Shown piece by piece: positions 44,796-54,923 of a stretch of DNA of 64,000 nucleotides (positions are counted from its first letter, which is position 1; every line of letters starts with the position of its first letter). The DNA is from Bacteroidota bacterium (GTDB lineage: Bacteria; Bacteroidota; Ignavibacteria; Tepidaquicellales; Tepidaquicellaceae). The notes beneath the pieces were generated by a model. The model searched no databases, was not told where the DNA came from, and saw nothing but the letters and a program-made list of their open reading frames with translations. The translations under genes and the position numbers were made by a program. The stretch covers positions 1,014 through 65,013 of the forward strand of contig JAFDZO010000006.1 of assembly GCA_018266845.1 (NCBI GenBank), in the 5' to 3' direction.

Positions 44796-45248
44796 ATGGA
44801 TGCCTTGATTGAAAAAATACAAAAGCTAAAGAAAGACGGCAAGAAAATTGTTTTCACAAACGGAGTGTTCGATATAATTCACAGAGGTCATGTAGAATAT
44901 CTTAACGAAGCAAAAGCTCTCGGCGATTATTTAATTGTCGGGCTTAATGCTGACGCATCGGTTAAAAGACTTAAAGGCGATACAAGACCTGTCAATAAAG
45001 AGAACGATAGAAAGTTTGTAATGGAAAATCTTAAAGCCGTTGATGATGTGATAATTTTCACGGAAGATACTCCGTTTAATCTTATATCTAAAATCATTCC
45101 TGATGTTTTAGTAAAAGGGGGCGACTGGAAGGAAGACCAGATTGTCGGCTCGGATATAGTAAAGCAAAACGGCGGAAAAGTTTACAGCCTTAAATTTGTA
45201 AATAATTATTCGACAACGGGTATCATTGAAAAAATCTTAAAGTCATAA
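44796..45248 (+). CDS. rfaE2: D-glycero-beta-D-manno-heptose 1-phosphate adenylyltransferase
   Basis: 150 aa, cytidylyltransferase-like nucleotidyltransferase corresponding to the C-terminal half of HldE. It joins AMP to heptose-1-phosphate, giving ADP-heptose. The H-x-G-H signature is in FTNGVFDIIHRGHVEYL, followed by VGLNADASVKRLKGDTRPVN, D-V-L-V-K-G-G-D-W and N-N-Y-S-T-T-G-I-I, all matching the family. It has the usual length for the free-standing form and is co-transcribed with rfaE1. The last bases nearly touch the TTG start of the TamB-like gene. Confidence 0.96.
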   Translation: MDALIEKIQKLKKDGKKIVFTNGVFDIIHRGHVEYLNEAKALGDYLIVGLNADASVKRLKGDTRPVNKENDRKFVMENLKAVDDVIIFTEDTPFNLISKIIPDVLVKGGDWKEDQIVGSDIVKQNGGKVYSLKFVNNYSTTGIIEKILKS

Positions 45249-45251
45249 CGA

Positions 45252-48200
45252 TTGCCAGATAACGATGTAGAAAATATTACTCAGGAAAAACCCGAAGGCG
45301 CAGAAAATCCTGCGCCGGAAAAACCTTCTGCTCCGAAAAAGAAAAGAGGATTCTTTTCAAAACTTTTCAGATTTTTTTTGTTTTCGTTCATTGGTATTAT
45401 TTTACTCCTCGTCGGATTAGTTCTCTTCCTTCAAACTTCATTTGCGAAAAACTGGATTCTTCACTATGCAATTGATAAGGTAAATGAATCCCTTGCAAGC
45501 AAAGAAAGCAGAATTTACGCAGAGTCAATCGAAGGCAGCATTATCAGCGGACTGAAACTTAACAAAGCAAGTGTTGTTGTAAAAAAGGACACTCTTCTAA
45601 ACTTTGAGTATATAGACTTGGGGTACGACTTGTGGGGAATTCCTAATAAAAATGTTTATGTATCGAAAGTTATACTAAGCAACCCAACTGTAAACCTCAC
45701 CAAAGTAAATTTTACCAAAGATAGTTTGATGTGGAATCTGAACTATCTTTTAAGAAGTGATAAACCCGAAGAACCTGAAGATACGGTAAAGAAACCCTTT
45801 GACTGGAAAATAACTGCGGATAAAATTGAAATTATAAACGGAAACTTTCGGATACTTAAAAATAAAAACTCTGATCTCCCTATCGGGCTGATTCCTGTTA
45901 CAAACATTAATGAGTTCGGCATCAGTAATCTTTTCATTAAAAATTTTAATTTAGATCTTTCAGCTAAATATTATCCCGATAGGAAAACAGTTGATATAAA
46001 GAAAATAAACTTTAATACAAACTCCGATTTTAATGTAAAAAATTTAAGCCTTCAGACAATCATTCAGAAGAATAAACAGACTCAGGTAAACAATCTGAAT
46101 CTTACAACTAATAAAACAAAAGTTGATATAAAGACCGTTTCATTGGATGACTTCGATCCGCTGGAGCAGAAAGTTGAATACGAAAAGTTCGATGACAGAA
46201 TTATGACTCTTGATATTACCACCGATAAGTTTGATTTCGACGATCTGAAATTTTTTCTTCCCGATTTGAATTTTCTTGACGGCAGAGTTTACCTTAATTT
46301 TAAAGTTAAAGGCAAGTATAACAATTTTACATTTGAAAAGCTTCAGCTTAAAACCGATAACTCATTTTACAATCTTGCGGGTACTATTAAAAACCTTGAC
46401 GAACCTGATAAACTTTACTTAGACGTAACATCAAACCAATCTGAAATAGACCCTATTGATACGAAAACCATTATACCGGGTCTTCCCGTGCCTGACTACA
46501 GCCATATCGGAAAACTTAAAGCGGATTTTCATTTTGTCGGCGAGCCGGTAGATTTTACCGCCGATATAGATATGAACTCATCTGCGGGAAATATTTCCGG
46601 CAAAGGTTCATTAAATCTTAAACCCAAAGAAGCTGTTTACAAAGGAAGTTTTAAAACGAATAATTTTAATCTTGGGAAACTGCTAAAAGAGAAAAGCCTC
46701 GAGGGAAGCGTTACGGGTGATATATCAGCAGAGGGAGTCGGTTTCGATTACAAGACAATGCGCACAAAAGTTAATTATGAAATTAGGGAGAGCAATATTT
46801 TTGAACAGAGAATCAGCCGGTCTGGAGGACAGATAATATTAAGCGGAGGAACAGCCGACCTGAATATTGATTATAATACAAACTATGTGAGCAGCAAGAT
46901 TGACGGAAAAGTTGTGTTCAGGGATTTCAAAAATATTCAGTATGATGTAAAGGGCAACATCCAAAATCTTAATATTGCCGGCATTACGAAAAATAATTCG
47001 CAGCAGAGCAGCCTTAATTTTACCTATGATATTAATGGCAGCGGAAGCAGTCTTGCAAATATACAGGGAGATTTCAAATTAGATTTTTCAAAATCGTATT
47101 ACAGCAAGTATCAAATCCCCGCCTCCCCTATGATTGGCTATATCCATAAGAGCGGAGATTCAACCGATATTTCTCTCAAATCGAATTTTATAGAAATGAG
47201 GGCATCGGGGTTATATACTTTGGTTTCGCTTCCGGCAATACTTTCATCCAATATTGAAAAAATATCAGCCAATATAAAGCAGGTATTCGCTAAAGACTCG
47301 ACAACTCAAAAGCTCACTGCTTCTTTAGACAGCTCTGCTAAAAAAGTTTTTAATACAAATTTGTCATCTCTCCCGGATAGCTCAAGACTAACCTATGAAA
47401 TAAAAATAACCGACTTCAAGCCTATTGCAGCTTTGATTGATTATCATGACTTTGATATTATTATTGATATGAAAGGCAGAGTCTCAAATAACCAGAACAG
47501 GTTTGTATTTGCCATTGATACAGGAAAGGTTACCAAGCTTGTTTTTCAGGATTCCGTTTTTAAGGTGAACAAGGCAAATCTCTCAATGAGAATCGGTAGC
47601 GATAATAAACAGAACATAAACGGAGTAAGAGCGCGCCTTAATTTTACTTCCGATTCCCTATTTGTCAATAACATGAAGTTCGATAGCGCTTTCATGTTTC
47701 TTGATTACAGGGATAACAGCAATAAGTTCACTGCCAGAATTATAAAAGATTCATCAATTAAACTATTTTCGGGAGGAAAATTCACTTTAGATCCTTTTAA
47801 GTCAACGTTCATTGTTGATAGTCTTGCTCTTCGTGCCGGAAAATATTTATTCACCGATTCTGATTCGCTTCTGTTTTATTTCGTGAATGAAAACGGCAGC
47901 AGGTATTTTGATATTCAGCATTTCCGGCTGGAACAAGGAAGGCAAAGGGCAAATATTCTCGGAAAATATTCTCTTGATGACAGCAGTAATGTAAAAGTTA
48001 CTCTTAATAATTTAAGCATCGCCGAAATCCAGAAATATTTGAATCCGAGCATCGAAGCAGAAGAACAAATAAAAGGTAATTTCCGCCGTGTTGAGCTTAT
48101 TTACAAAGGAGATTTAAAAAATCCAGAGTTTCATTTTGAAACGAACTCCGACATGTTAAGCATGGGCAATACTTCCATAGGCAGAATTGACGCGCTTATG

Positions 48201-49952
48201 GACTATAAAGATTTCAAAGTTACTCCTGACATCAGTTTCTATAATCTAAGCAACACAGGTAATCTAAAAATCAACGGAGATATGCCGATTTATATTTCGT
48301 TCAATAGCGCAGACTCTGCATTCATAAAAGAACGAATGGCTGTAGATAAAATAAATCTGCACATTGCCTCCACCAATTACCAGCTGAGGATAATTGAATC
48401 AATACTTCCTTTCACATCAAATCTATCGGGTACGCTGAACGGAAAATTAGACGTGGGCGGTACAGGAAACAAGCCCCTCTTAACAGGCGGCTTAAATGTT
48501 CAAAACGGTTCGTTTAATGTTGACCTCACAAGGATGTTCTATAAGTTTGAGGCAAATTTAGCAGCGGAAGGACAAAAGCTTCTTCTTAACTATTCAAAGC
48601 TATATACGCCGGATGAAGACTCAAGATTTATCAGTACTACGGGATATATTGATTTTAGCAATCTCAAGCTAAGCGATATTGATTTGTATATGACGGGCGA
48701 TGTGAAGCTGTTCGATAAAAATAACGGCAACACCGACCTCGGAATATCAGGTGATTTGTATGGGGGCAGCGGAACGCCGCAGCTTCATCTGAAAGGAAAT
48801 GATAAGTCAATGCTTCTCAATGGAAACCTGTCTTTAAAAAAAGGAAACGTTACCATTAATCCGTTCCAGCAGGAAACACTGGATTTGTATGCGGATAATT
48901 TTAATTATAAAATTGTTTATGACTCTTCGTCATTTACTCACGATAGCTTAATAATTTTATCTTCTAATTTTACAGACAGCATAAAAAGAAAAAGCAGAAA
49001 AGAGTGGAATCCTTTTGAACGCTATCTTATGGCGCAGGAAGACTCCAGCTTTAACAAGCCGCTAAACAAAAGCTCATTTGTTTACGATATTACCGTTACT
49101 AATGAAACTCCGATTTTTTTAAGGTTCATCACAAATCCAAAATACAAACAGGAATTTTACGGAGAAGTAAACGTAGATTTATTCGTAGATAACAGAAACA
49201 ATGGAAATATGGAAGCCAGAGGTAATGTTGTTTTGGGCGATAACTCATACTATAGGTTCTATAAAAACTTTAAAGCTGCCGGCACAGTAAAGTTTAACGG
49301 ACCCATAAGAAACCCTGAGTTAAATATTCAGGCAAATCTTTTAGGAACAGTGCAGCCTGAAAATTCAAACTATGAAACTACTCCTGAAACAGTTGAGATT
49401 GTGCTTTCAGTAACCGGAGATGCAACAAACCCAAATCTCAACTGGAAATTGTATAAAAGCGGAGTTCTTGATAATAGCGCTGATCCTTCACAGCAGGCAA
49501 TAAATTTTATTCTTTTCGGAACATTTAATCCCAGCGCAACGCAGCAGCTGACATTAGCTTCGACTGTCGGAGCTAATGTAGGCTCGGTTATATTATCAAA
49601 TTATTTTTCGTCATTTATTCAGGAAATTCTTCCTTTCATAGTTAACACAGATTTTAATTACGTTAACTCTAAAGGAGGTACATTCGCTCAAAATACTGAC
49701 ATCAGAATAACGGCAGAGTTTGGCGATGCAATTGTCAGAGTTGGAGGACAGGTCTTTGATGATGTAAATAATACAAACTTTGTTATTCAATATCCGCTTG
49801 GAAAATTGCTAAAGATTAAAGGACTTTCAAATAACTTATTTATTCAGGTAGAAAGAATAGTTGACCCGCTAAAAGCCGTCAACTCATCTACCGTTACAGA
49901 AACTTCAGATGTAAGAACCGGCGCAACAGTTTATTACAGAATTAAATTCTAA
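45252..49952 (+). CDS. TamB-like translocation/assembly module protein (DUF490)
   Basis: 1566 aa. A short Pro-rich cytoplasmic tail is followed by one membrane anchor (about 38-60), then a very long region of short beta segments with no globular domain signature, as in the beta-groove of AsmA/TamB proteins. The C-terminal DUF490 domain includes VEIVLSVTGDATNPNLNWKL, Q-Q-A-I-N-F-I-L-F-G-T-F and T-G-A-T-V-Y-Y-R-I-K-F. TamB-family proteins span the periplasm and move phospholipids (and help some outer-membrane proteins) to the outer membrane. No TamA/Omp85 gene is adjacent in the window. The start is TTG 45252, 3 nt after the rfaE2 stop; no in-frame ATG is near the N-terminus. Co-location with heptose genes fits outer-membrane biogenesis. 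Confidence 0.88.
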   Translation: MPDNDVENITQEKPEGAENPAPEKPSAPKKKRGFFSKLFRFFLFSFIGIILLLVGLVLFLQTSFAKNWILHYAIDKVNESLASKESRIYAESIEGSIISGLKLNKASVVVKKDTLLNFEYIDLGYDLWGIPNKNVYVSKVILSNPTVNLTKVNFTKDSLMWNLNYLLRSDKPEEPEDTVKKPFDWKITADKIEIINGNFRILKNKNSDLPIGLIPVTNINEFGISNLFIKNFNLDLSAKYYPDRKTVDIKKINFNTNSDFNVKNLSLQTIIQKNKQTQVNNLNLTTNKTKVDIKTVSLDDFDPLEQKVEYEKFDDRIMTLDITTDKFDFDDLKFFLPDLNFLDGRVYLNFKVKGKYNNFTFEKLQLKTDNSFYNLAGTIKNLDEPDKLYLDVTSNQSEIDPIDTKTIIPGLPVPDYSHIGKLKADFHFVGEPVDFTADIDMNSSAGNISGKGSLNLKPKEAVYKGSFKTNNFNLGKLLKEKSLEGSVTGDISAEGVGFDYKTMRTKVNYEIRESNIFEQRISRSGGQIILSGGTADLNIDYNTNYVSSKIDGKVVFRDFKNIQYDVKGNIQNLNIAGITKNNSQQSSLNFTYDINGSGSSLANIQGDFKLDFSKSYYSKYQIPASPMIGYIHKSGDSTDISLKSNFIEMRASGLYTLVSLPAILSSNIEKISANIKQVFAKDSTTQKLTASLDSSAKKVFNTNLSSLPDSSRLTYEIKITDFKPIAALIDYHDFDIIIDMKGRVSNNQNRFVFAIDTGKVTKLVFQDSVFKVNKANLSMRIGSDNKQNINGVRARLNFTSDSLFVNNMKFDSAFMFLDYRDNSNKFTARIIKDSSIKLFSGGKFTLDPFKSTFIVDSLALRAGKYLFTDSDSLLFYFVNENGSRYFDIQHFRLEQGRQRANILGKYSLDDSSNVKVTLNNLSIAEIQKYLNPSIEAEEQIKGNFRRVELIYKGDLKNPEFHFETNSDMLSMGNTSIGRIDALMDYKDFKVTPDISFYNLSNTGNLKINGDMPIYISFNSADSAFIKERMAVDKINLHIASTNYQLRIIESILPFTSNLSGTLNGKLDVGGTGNKPLLTGGLNVQNGSFNVDLTRMFYKFEANLAAEGQKLLLNYSKLYTPDEDSRFISTTGYIDFSNLKLSDIDLYMTGDVKLFDKNNGNTDLGISGDLYGGSGTPQLHLKGNDKSMLLNGNLSLKKGNVTINPFQQETLDLYADNFNYKIVYDSSSFTHDSLIILSSNFTDSIKRKSRKEWNPFERYLMAQEDSSFNKPLNKSSFVYDITVTNETPIFLRFITNPKYKQEFYGEVNVDLFVDNRNNGNMEARGNVVLGDNSYYRFYKNFKAAGTVKFNGPIRNPELNIQANLLGTVQPENSNYETTPETVEIVLSVTGDATNPNLNWKLYKSGVLDNSADPSQQAINFILFGTFNPSATQQLTLASTVGANVGSVILSNYFSSFIQEILPFIVNTDFNYVNSKGGTFAQNTDIRITAEFGDAIVRVGGQVFDDVNNTNFVIQYPLGKLLKIKGLSNNLFIQVERIVDPLKAVNSSTVTETSDVRTGATVYYRIKF

Positions 49953-49956
49953 TCAC

Positions 49957-52059
49957 ATTAAATTAAAAAATCAAATATTTCATTTCTTTAAGAAAAACCG
50001 AGAGAAAAAAGTTAAGCTGCACGGTATTCTTAAAAATCTAAATCTCCCCCGATTCAAGCTTGAAGCTTTACGAAACATACTATACGATTTGGTAGATGAA
50101 GGGTTAATCGTAAAGGAAGGCAAGCTGTATTCACTAAATAAAATTCCCCCGTCTTCTATACTTGAAGGCACAATTGATTTCGGCAGCGACGGAAGATTTG
50201 AAGTGAAGCACTTTAACAATGAAGGAAGCGAAATCAGGTATAAGATAATTGGAACAAGCAGCCGGACCTTAAACCTGAACGATAAAGTTACCTTTCAGAT
50301 AAAAGAAACTGACGGAATCAGCTTTGCTGAAATTAACACAATATCCCGTGAAGAGATAAAATTTGTTACGGGAGATTTTGAAAATAACAGAAGCTACGGG
50401 ACCGTTTACCCCGATTCCCGTGTAATCAAAAAACATATTTACATTGAAAAACGATTTTTTGCGGGAGCGAAAGACGGCGACAAAGTATATTGTGAGATTA
50501 CAAATCCGCAGGATATTAATAATGAGTTTACTGACCTTAAAGGAGTTGTGAAAGAGGTTCTCGGAAAATCCGGCAACGCAGAAGCAGAGCTAAACTCCAT
50601 AGCGAAAAAGTTTGCGCTGGAAAAAGACTTCCCGAATTATGTTGTTGATGAAGCTGAAGCAATTAAGTTTGTTTCCGAAACCAAAGGAAGAATTGATTTG
50701 CGGGGTGAAACAATTTTCACAATTGACCCCGTAGATGCGCGGGATTTTGATGATGCCGTTTCACTGGAAAAAACAAAAGACGGCTTCCGGCTAGGAGTGC
50801 ATATAGCAGATGTTTCTCACTATGTAAAAGAAGGAAGCAATTTAGATAAAGAAGCGCATAGAAGAGGCACGAGCGTTTACCTCGTTGACGGAGTAATTCC
50901 TATGCTGCCGGAAAACCTCTCAAACGATATTTGTTCGTTAAAGCCAAATGTTGACAGGCTGGCGTTTTCTATTTTTATTAATCTGACAAAAAAGTATCAC
51001 GTAAAGGATTTTGAAATTAAGAAATCCATTATTAACAGCAAAAGGCGTTTCACCTATGAAGAAGCCCAAATGATAGTAGAAACTAAAAAAGGTGATTTTG
51101 CCAAAGAGCTTTTACTGATGTATAAAGTTTCAAAATGTCTCACCCAAAACAGGATCAAATCAGGCGGACTGGATTTCGATACGAGAGAAGTAAAATTTAT
51201 TTTTGATAAAAAAGGAAAAGTAAAAAAGATTGTGCCGAAAGAACGGCTCGATACTATGAGATTGATTGAGGAGTTTATGCTGCTCGCAAATATATGCGCA
51301 ACCCTTTATGTGAAAAATTTGCAGAAAGACTCCGAAATGCTTTACCCGTTCATTTACAGAGTGCACGATAACCCGGATATTGAAAAACTCAAAAACCTTT
51401 CGGAGTTTGTCAATCAATTCGGTTACAAAGTAAACGTTAACGATAAAGATTCACTTGCAAAGCTGCTCGAAGATGTGAAGGGAAAGCCAGAAGAATATAT
51501 AATAAATGATTTGCTTATCCGCTCTATGGCAAAAGCCATTTACACTCATAAAAATATCGGACACTACGGGCTGGGCTTTGAACACTATACGCACTTCACC
51601 TCCCCCATCAGGCGGTACCCTGATTTGATTGTGCACAGAATTCTTTTTGATTACATGAATTCCAAAAAAAATATCCTGAAAGCTGTTCAGCGATATAACC
51701 AGATATTGCCGGAAGTTTGCAAGCGCAGTTCCGAACGCGAACAGAACGCAGTAGCGGCGGAGCGCGAGTCAATTAAGATAAAACAAATTGAATACCTGCA
51801 AAGCAGAGTCGGCGATGAATACGACGGCATCATTTCAGGCATTGTGCAGTTCGGTATCTATGTGCAGATTGACGATATTCTAATCGAAGGTATGGTGAGA
51901 TTTAAAGATATTGAAGATGATTATTACGAATTCGATGAAAAGAAACACATTGCTTTCGGAAGAAGGACTAAACGCATACTACGGGCAGGAGATAAAGTAA
52001 GAATCTCCGTTGCCCGCGTAAATATGTTCTCTAAAAAAATAGATTTTGCGATTGTATAG
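49957..52059 (+). CDS. rnr: Ribonuclease R (start probably non-canonical)
   Basis: 3'-5' exoribonuclease of the RNB family. From TTG 50089 the product is 656 aa, but the frame is open back to the TamB stop, and the upstream 44 codons encode a good HTH_RNase_R domain (KKNREKKVKLHGILKNLNL, then L-E-A-L-R-N-I-L-Y-D-L-V-D-E-G-L-I-V). That stretch has no ATG, GTG or TTG; ATT 49957 or ATA 49975 are the only near-start codons before it. Further domains are cold-shock/OB folds, the RNB core with the metal-binding Asp cluster IDPVDARDFDDAVS and H-I-A-D-V-S-H-Y-V, and a C-terminal S1 domain (GIISGIVQFGIYVQIDD). I place the start at ATT 49957 tentatively. It converges with pepP, 4 nt between the stops. 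Confidence 0.85.
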   Translation: MKLKNQIFHFFKKNREKKVKLHGILKNLNLPRFKLEALRNILYDLVDEGLIVKEGKLYSLNKIPPSSILEGTIDFGSDGRFEVKHFNNEGSEIRYKIIGTSSRTLNLNDKVTFQIKETDGISFAEINTISREEIKFVTGDFENNRSYGTVYPDSRVIKKHIYIEKRFFAGAKDGDKVYCEITNPQDINNEFTDLKGVVKEVLGKSGNAEAELNSIAKKFALEKDFPNYVVDEAEAIKFVSETKGRIDLRGETIFTIDPVDARDFDDAVSLEKTKDGFRLGVHIADVSHYVKEGSNLDKEAHRRGTSVYLVDGVIPMLPENLSNDICSLKPNVDRLAFSIFINLTKKYHVKDFEIKKSIINSKRRFTYEEAQMIVETKKGDFAKELLLMYKVSKCLTQNRIKSGGLDFDTREVKFIFDKKGKVKKIVPKERLDTMRLIEEFMLLANICATLYVKNLQKDSEMLYPFIYRVHDNPDIEKLKNLSEFVNQFGYKVNVNDKDSLAKLLEDVKGKPEEYIINDLLIRSMAKAIYTHKNIGHYGLGFEHYTHFTSPIRRYPDLIVHRILFDYMNSKKNILKAVQRYNQILPEVCKRSSEREQNAVAAERESIKIKQIEYLQSRVGDEYDGIISGIVQFGIYVQIDDILIEGMVRFKDIEDDYYEFDEKKHIAFGRRTKRILRAGDKVRISVARVNMFSKKIDFAIV

Positions 52060-52063
52060 CTTT

Positions 52064-53395
52064 TTACTGCTGCATTAATTTTTCAATCTCATCAATTTCT
52101 TTTACAGCTTTTTTGGTGAGATTCAGGCAGCCGTTTTTCCCGATTACAACATCATCCTCTATTCTTACGCCTGTTCCCCAGTATTTTTTCGGAATTTCTT
52201 TGGAGCCAAAAGGAAAATACAATCCCGGCTCAATTGTAATTACATCACCGGTAACAAGCCTGTCATCTAAATCTTTATTCAGCTTGTACGGCACAGCATC
52301 ATGCGTATCTAAACCAATGTGGTGGGAAACTCCGTGAATGGTATATTTTTTAAAGCTCTTTCTGTTTTTCAAAATTCCCTTTGAAATCATTCCATCCGTT
52401 AAAATCTTCTCGGAATAATTTTTGAGTTCATCCAGCTTAACGCCTTCCCTTGCCTTTTGGATACATTGCTTATTTGCTCTAAGAACAATTTCATACACAT
52501 CTTTTTGCTCCTTAGTAAACTTTCCCGAAATAGGATAAGTTCTCGTAATGTCAGCGCAATAATATTCATACTCCGCACCGGAGTCAATAAGTATAAGCTC
52601 ATCTTTTTTCAGTGTGTCATTATTAAGCTCATAGTGGAGAATGTTTGCATGATTTCCCGATGCGCAAATAGGAGGATAAGCATTATCGGAGGAGCCTCCG
52701 TTTTTGTAATAATACTCAAGCGATGCCTGAACCTGATACTCATTCATACCGGGTTTAATTTTTTTCATCGTTTCGTTAAAGGCATCTGCGCTTAAATCGG
52801 CAGCCTGCTGCATCATTTTAAGCTCGTAGGGAGCTTTTCTTCTTCGCATTTTACCGAGTATGTAGGAGCTGTCAATCAACTGAACAGAAGGCGCAAGACT
52901 TCGCAGCCCGTCAAAAAACTGTGTGGTGAACTCCTTTATATCTCCCGTTAATGCAAGAGCATCGGCAAAGTTAAAATAAACTTTCTTATAGCCTTTGAAC
53001 AAGTTATAGCTTAAAAAATCCGGCAGGTCAAAATTTTCTTTCGCATCATTTATTCCTAATGTCTTCTTTACATTCTCCGCTCCAAGACGAATCCCCGTCC
53101 ATGTCTCCTTTTTAGAATCTTTTTCCTGCACGAATAAAATTTCTTTTGAAACAACTTCTTTCTTTGTTTCATAATCATAATACCTGATACCTGAGTTTGA
53201 GAGCATCAAAACGGAATCCGGCTCGCGAAACCCGGTCAGGTAGTAAAAATTTTTATGCTGCTTGAAGGAATAGTTCGCATCGTAAGACCTGTTGATATGA
53301 GTGTTGCCGAAAATGAGGGCTATGGAATCATCGCCGATTAACTTAGCGAATTCTTCCCTTCTGGATTTGTGAAAATCTATTTTTTCTTTATTCAT
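52064..53395 (-). CDS. pepP: Xaa-Pro aminopeptidase (M24B family)
   Basis: 443 aa. The N-terminal AMP_N domain (about 1-140, with YDANYSFKQHKNFYYLTGF) and the pita-bread M24 domain match aminopeptidase P. The five dinuclear metal ligands are visible in ILIDSGAEYEYYCADITRTY (two Asp), GVSHHIGLDTHD (His), TIEPGLYFP (Glu) and GTGVRIEDDVV (Glu). It removes N-terminal residues preceding proline in the cytoplasm. It is the last gene of a five-gene minus-strand operon, 9 nt after purF. No terminator was seen between the two convergent stops (52059 and 52064). Confidence 0.93.
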   Translation of the reverse strand: MNKEKIDFHKSRREEFAKLIGDDSIALIFGNTHINRSYDANYSFKQHKNFYYLTGFREPDSVLMLSNSGIRYYDYETKKEVVSKEILFVQEKDSKKETWTGIRLGAENVKKTLGINDAKENFDLPDFLSYNLFKGYKKVYFNFADALALTGDIKEFTTQFFDGLRSLAPSVQLIDSSYILGKMRRRKAPYELKMMQQAADLSADAFNETMKKIKPGMNEYQVQASLEYYYKNGGSSDNAYPPICASGNHANILHYELNNDTLKKDELILIDSGAEYEYYCADITRTYPISGKFTKEQKDVYEIVLRANKQCIQKAREGVKLDELKNYSEKILTDGMISKGILKNRKSFKKYTIHGVSHHIGLDTHDAVPYKLNKDLDDRLVTGDVITIEPGLYFPFGSKEIPKKYWGTGVRIEDDVVIGKNGCLNLTKKAVKEIDEIEKLMQQ

Positions 53396-53404
53396 TTTAT
53401 TTTT

Positions 53405-54922
53405 TTAATCGTCAAAACCGTTTTTGGGAATCTCATCAATTCCCTCTATTTGTATTGGATAGTTTCCCGAAAAGCAGGCAGTGCAAAAGCCTGTTTCAGG
53501 TCTTGTATTTGTTGCGCTTTCAAGCAGTTTCTCTTCGCTTAGATAAGCTATCGAATCAACTCCCAGCCACTCTTTTATTTCTTCTAAATTTTTATCTTTC
53601 CTCGCAGCAATCAGTTCCTGTTTTGAAGGGAAATCCATTCCGTAATAGCAAGGGGAAATTATCGGCGGCGATGTAATCTTTAAATGAATTTCTTTCGGCG
53701 AAGCTTTTTTAAGTAAATCTACAAGCAGTTTTGAAGTGGTTCCACGCACAATAGAATCATCAATCATAACAACTTTTCTATCTGAAAGAACTCCCTTAAC
53801 AATATTAAATTTTGTTCTCACCTTCATTTCCCGTTTATCCTGCCCTGGCTGAATAAATGTTCTTCCTACGTAATGACTTCGGATTAACCCTATTTCATTT
53901 TTAATATCCGAATTGTGTTTCGCAGCTTCGCTGAAATATCCTAAGGTAGCCGTATTGGAAGAATCAGGCACGTTTATCACAACAACTCTTTTCCTGTCAT
54001 CTTCCTTTTTGGGAGGCGGACTTTCAAGCGCAAGATTTTTTCCTATACGCCTTCTTACCTTATCTACTTTCTCCTCAAAAACAATGCTGTCAGGTCGTGA
54101 AAAATATATAAACTCAAAAATGCAATGCCTGTACCTCTCAACTTTTTCAAAATAGACAGATTTCGGCTCGCCGCTTTTAATTACATCTTTATCAATTGTA
54201 ATCATTTCTCCCGGCATAACATCGCGGACATAATCTGCGTTAATAATATCAAGCGCGCAAGTTTCAGAAGCAAAAACAAAACTCTCTCCCAGCTTTCCCA
54301 TACAAAATGGTCTTACTCCATAAGGGTCGCGAATTGCAAAGAGCTTATCATCGGTAAGTATGCAAATGGAATAAGCTCCTTTGATAAATGAGACTGCCTC
54401 TAAGATTTTTTCTTCAATAGATTCCTTTTTGCTCCGCGCAATTAAGTGAAGCAAGAGTTCGCTGTCAGTCGAAGTCTGAAACAGAGTTCCCTCATCCTGC
54501 AAGTGATTACGAAGCTCCCGCGTATTTGTTAAGTTTCCGTTATGTGATAAAGCTAAATTTCCTCCCTTAAAAATTACTTTAAAAGGCTGAATGTTTGTGC
54601 GCTTATCGGATGCGCCGGTGGTTGAGTACCTCGTATGCCCTATTGCAGCAGTTCCTCTTAGCGCATCGGTCAATATCTTTTCATCCCTGAAAACATTGGA
54701 AACCAGTCCGTGGTCTTTGTGAATATTAAATCTGTGTCTGTTCTCTGATTCAAGAAACTCCGAAGTTACAATCCCTGCTGCTTCCTGTCCTCTATGCTGC
54801 AGCGAATGCAGACCGTAATAAGTGAGTATTGCCGCTTCGGGATTATTATAAATTCCAAAAACACCGCAGTTGGAATTTATGGAGCTTTCTTTTTTAAGAT
54901 ATTCGTTTAACTTTTTTTTCAT
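53405..54922 (-). CDS. purF: Amidophosphoribosyltransferase
   Basis: 505 aa. It catalyses the first committed step of purine synthesis, transferring the glutamine amide to PRPP. C19 in NSNCGVFGIYN is the Ntn nucleophile after a propeptide of about 18 residues, which must be removed. The glutaminase domain includes LQHRGQEAAGIV and GHTRYSTTG; the PRPP loop is VVMIDDSIVRGTTSK. Cysteines equivalent to the B. subtilis-type [4Fe-4S] ligands are present in RHCIFEFIYFSRPDS, SPCYYGMDFPS and FCTACFSGNYP, so this is the iron-sulphur, propeptide-processed type. It is encoded in an operon with pepP and a PHP-domain protein (1-nt gap). Confidence 0.96.
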   Translation of the reverse strand: MKKKLNEYLKKESSINSNCGVFGIYNNPEAAILTYYGLHSLQHRGQEAAGIVTSEFLESENRHRFNIHKDHGLVSNVFRDEKILTDALRGTAAIGHTRYSTTGASDKRTNIQPFKVIFKGGNLALSHNGNLTNTRELRNHLQDEGTLFQTSTDSELLLHLIARSKKESIEEKILEAVSFIKGAYSICILTDDKLFAIRDPYGVRPFCMGKLGESFVFASETCALDIINADYVRDVMPGEMITIDKDVIKSGEPKSVYFEKVERYRHCIFEFIYFSRPDSIVFEEKVDKVRRRIGKNLALESPPPKKEDDRKRVVVINVPDSSNTATLGYFSEAAKHNSDIKNEIGLIRSHYVGRTFIQPGQDKREMKVRTKFNIVKGVLSDRKVVMIDDSIVRGTTSKLLVDLLKKASPKEIHLKITSPPIISPCYYGMDFPSKQELIAARKDKNLEEIKEWLGVDSIAYLSEEKLLESATNTRPETGFCTACFSGNYPIQIEGIDEIPKNGFDD

Positions 54923-54923
54923 T

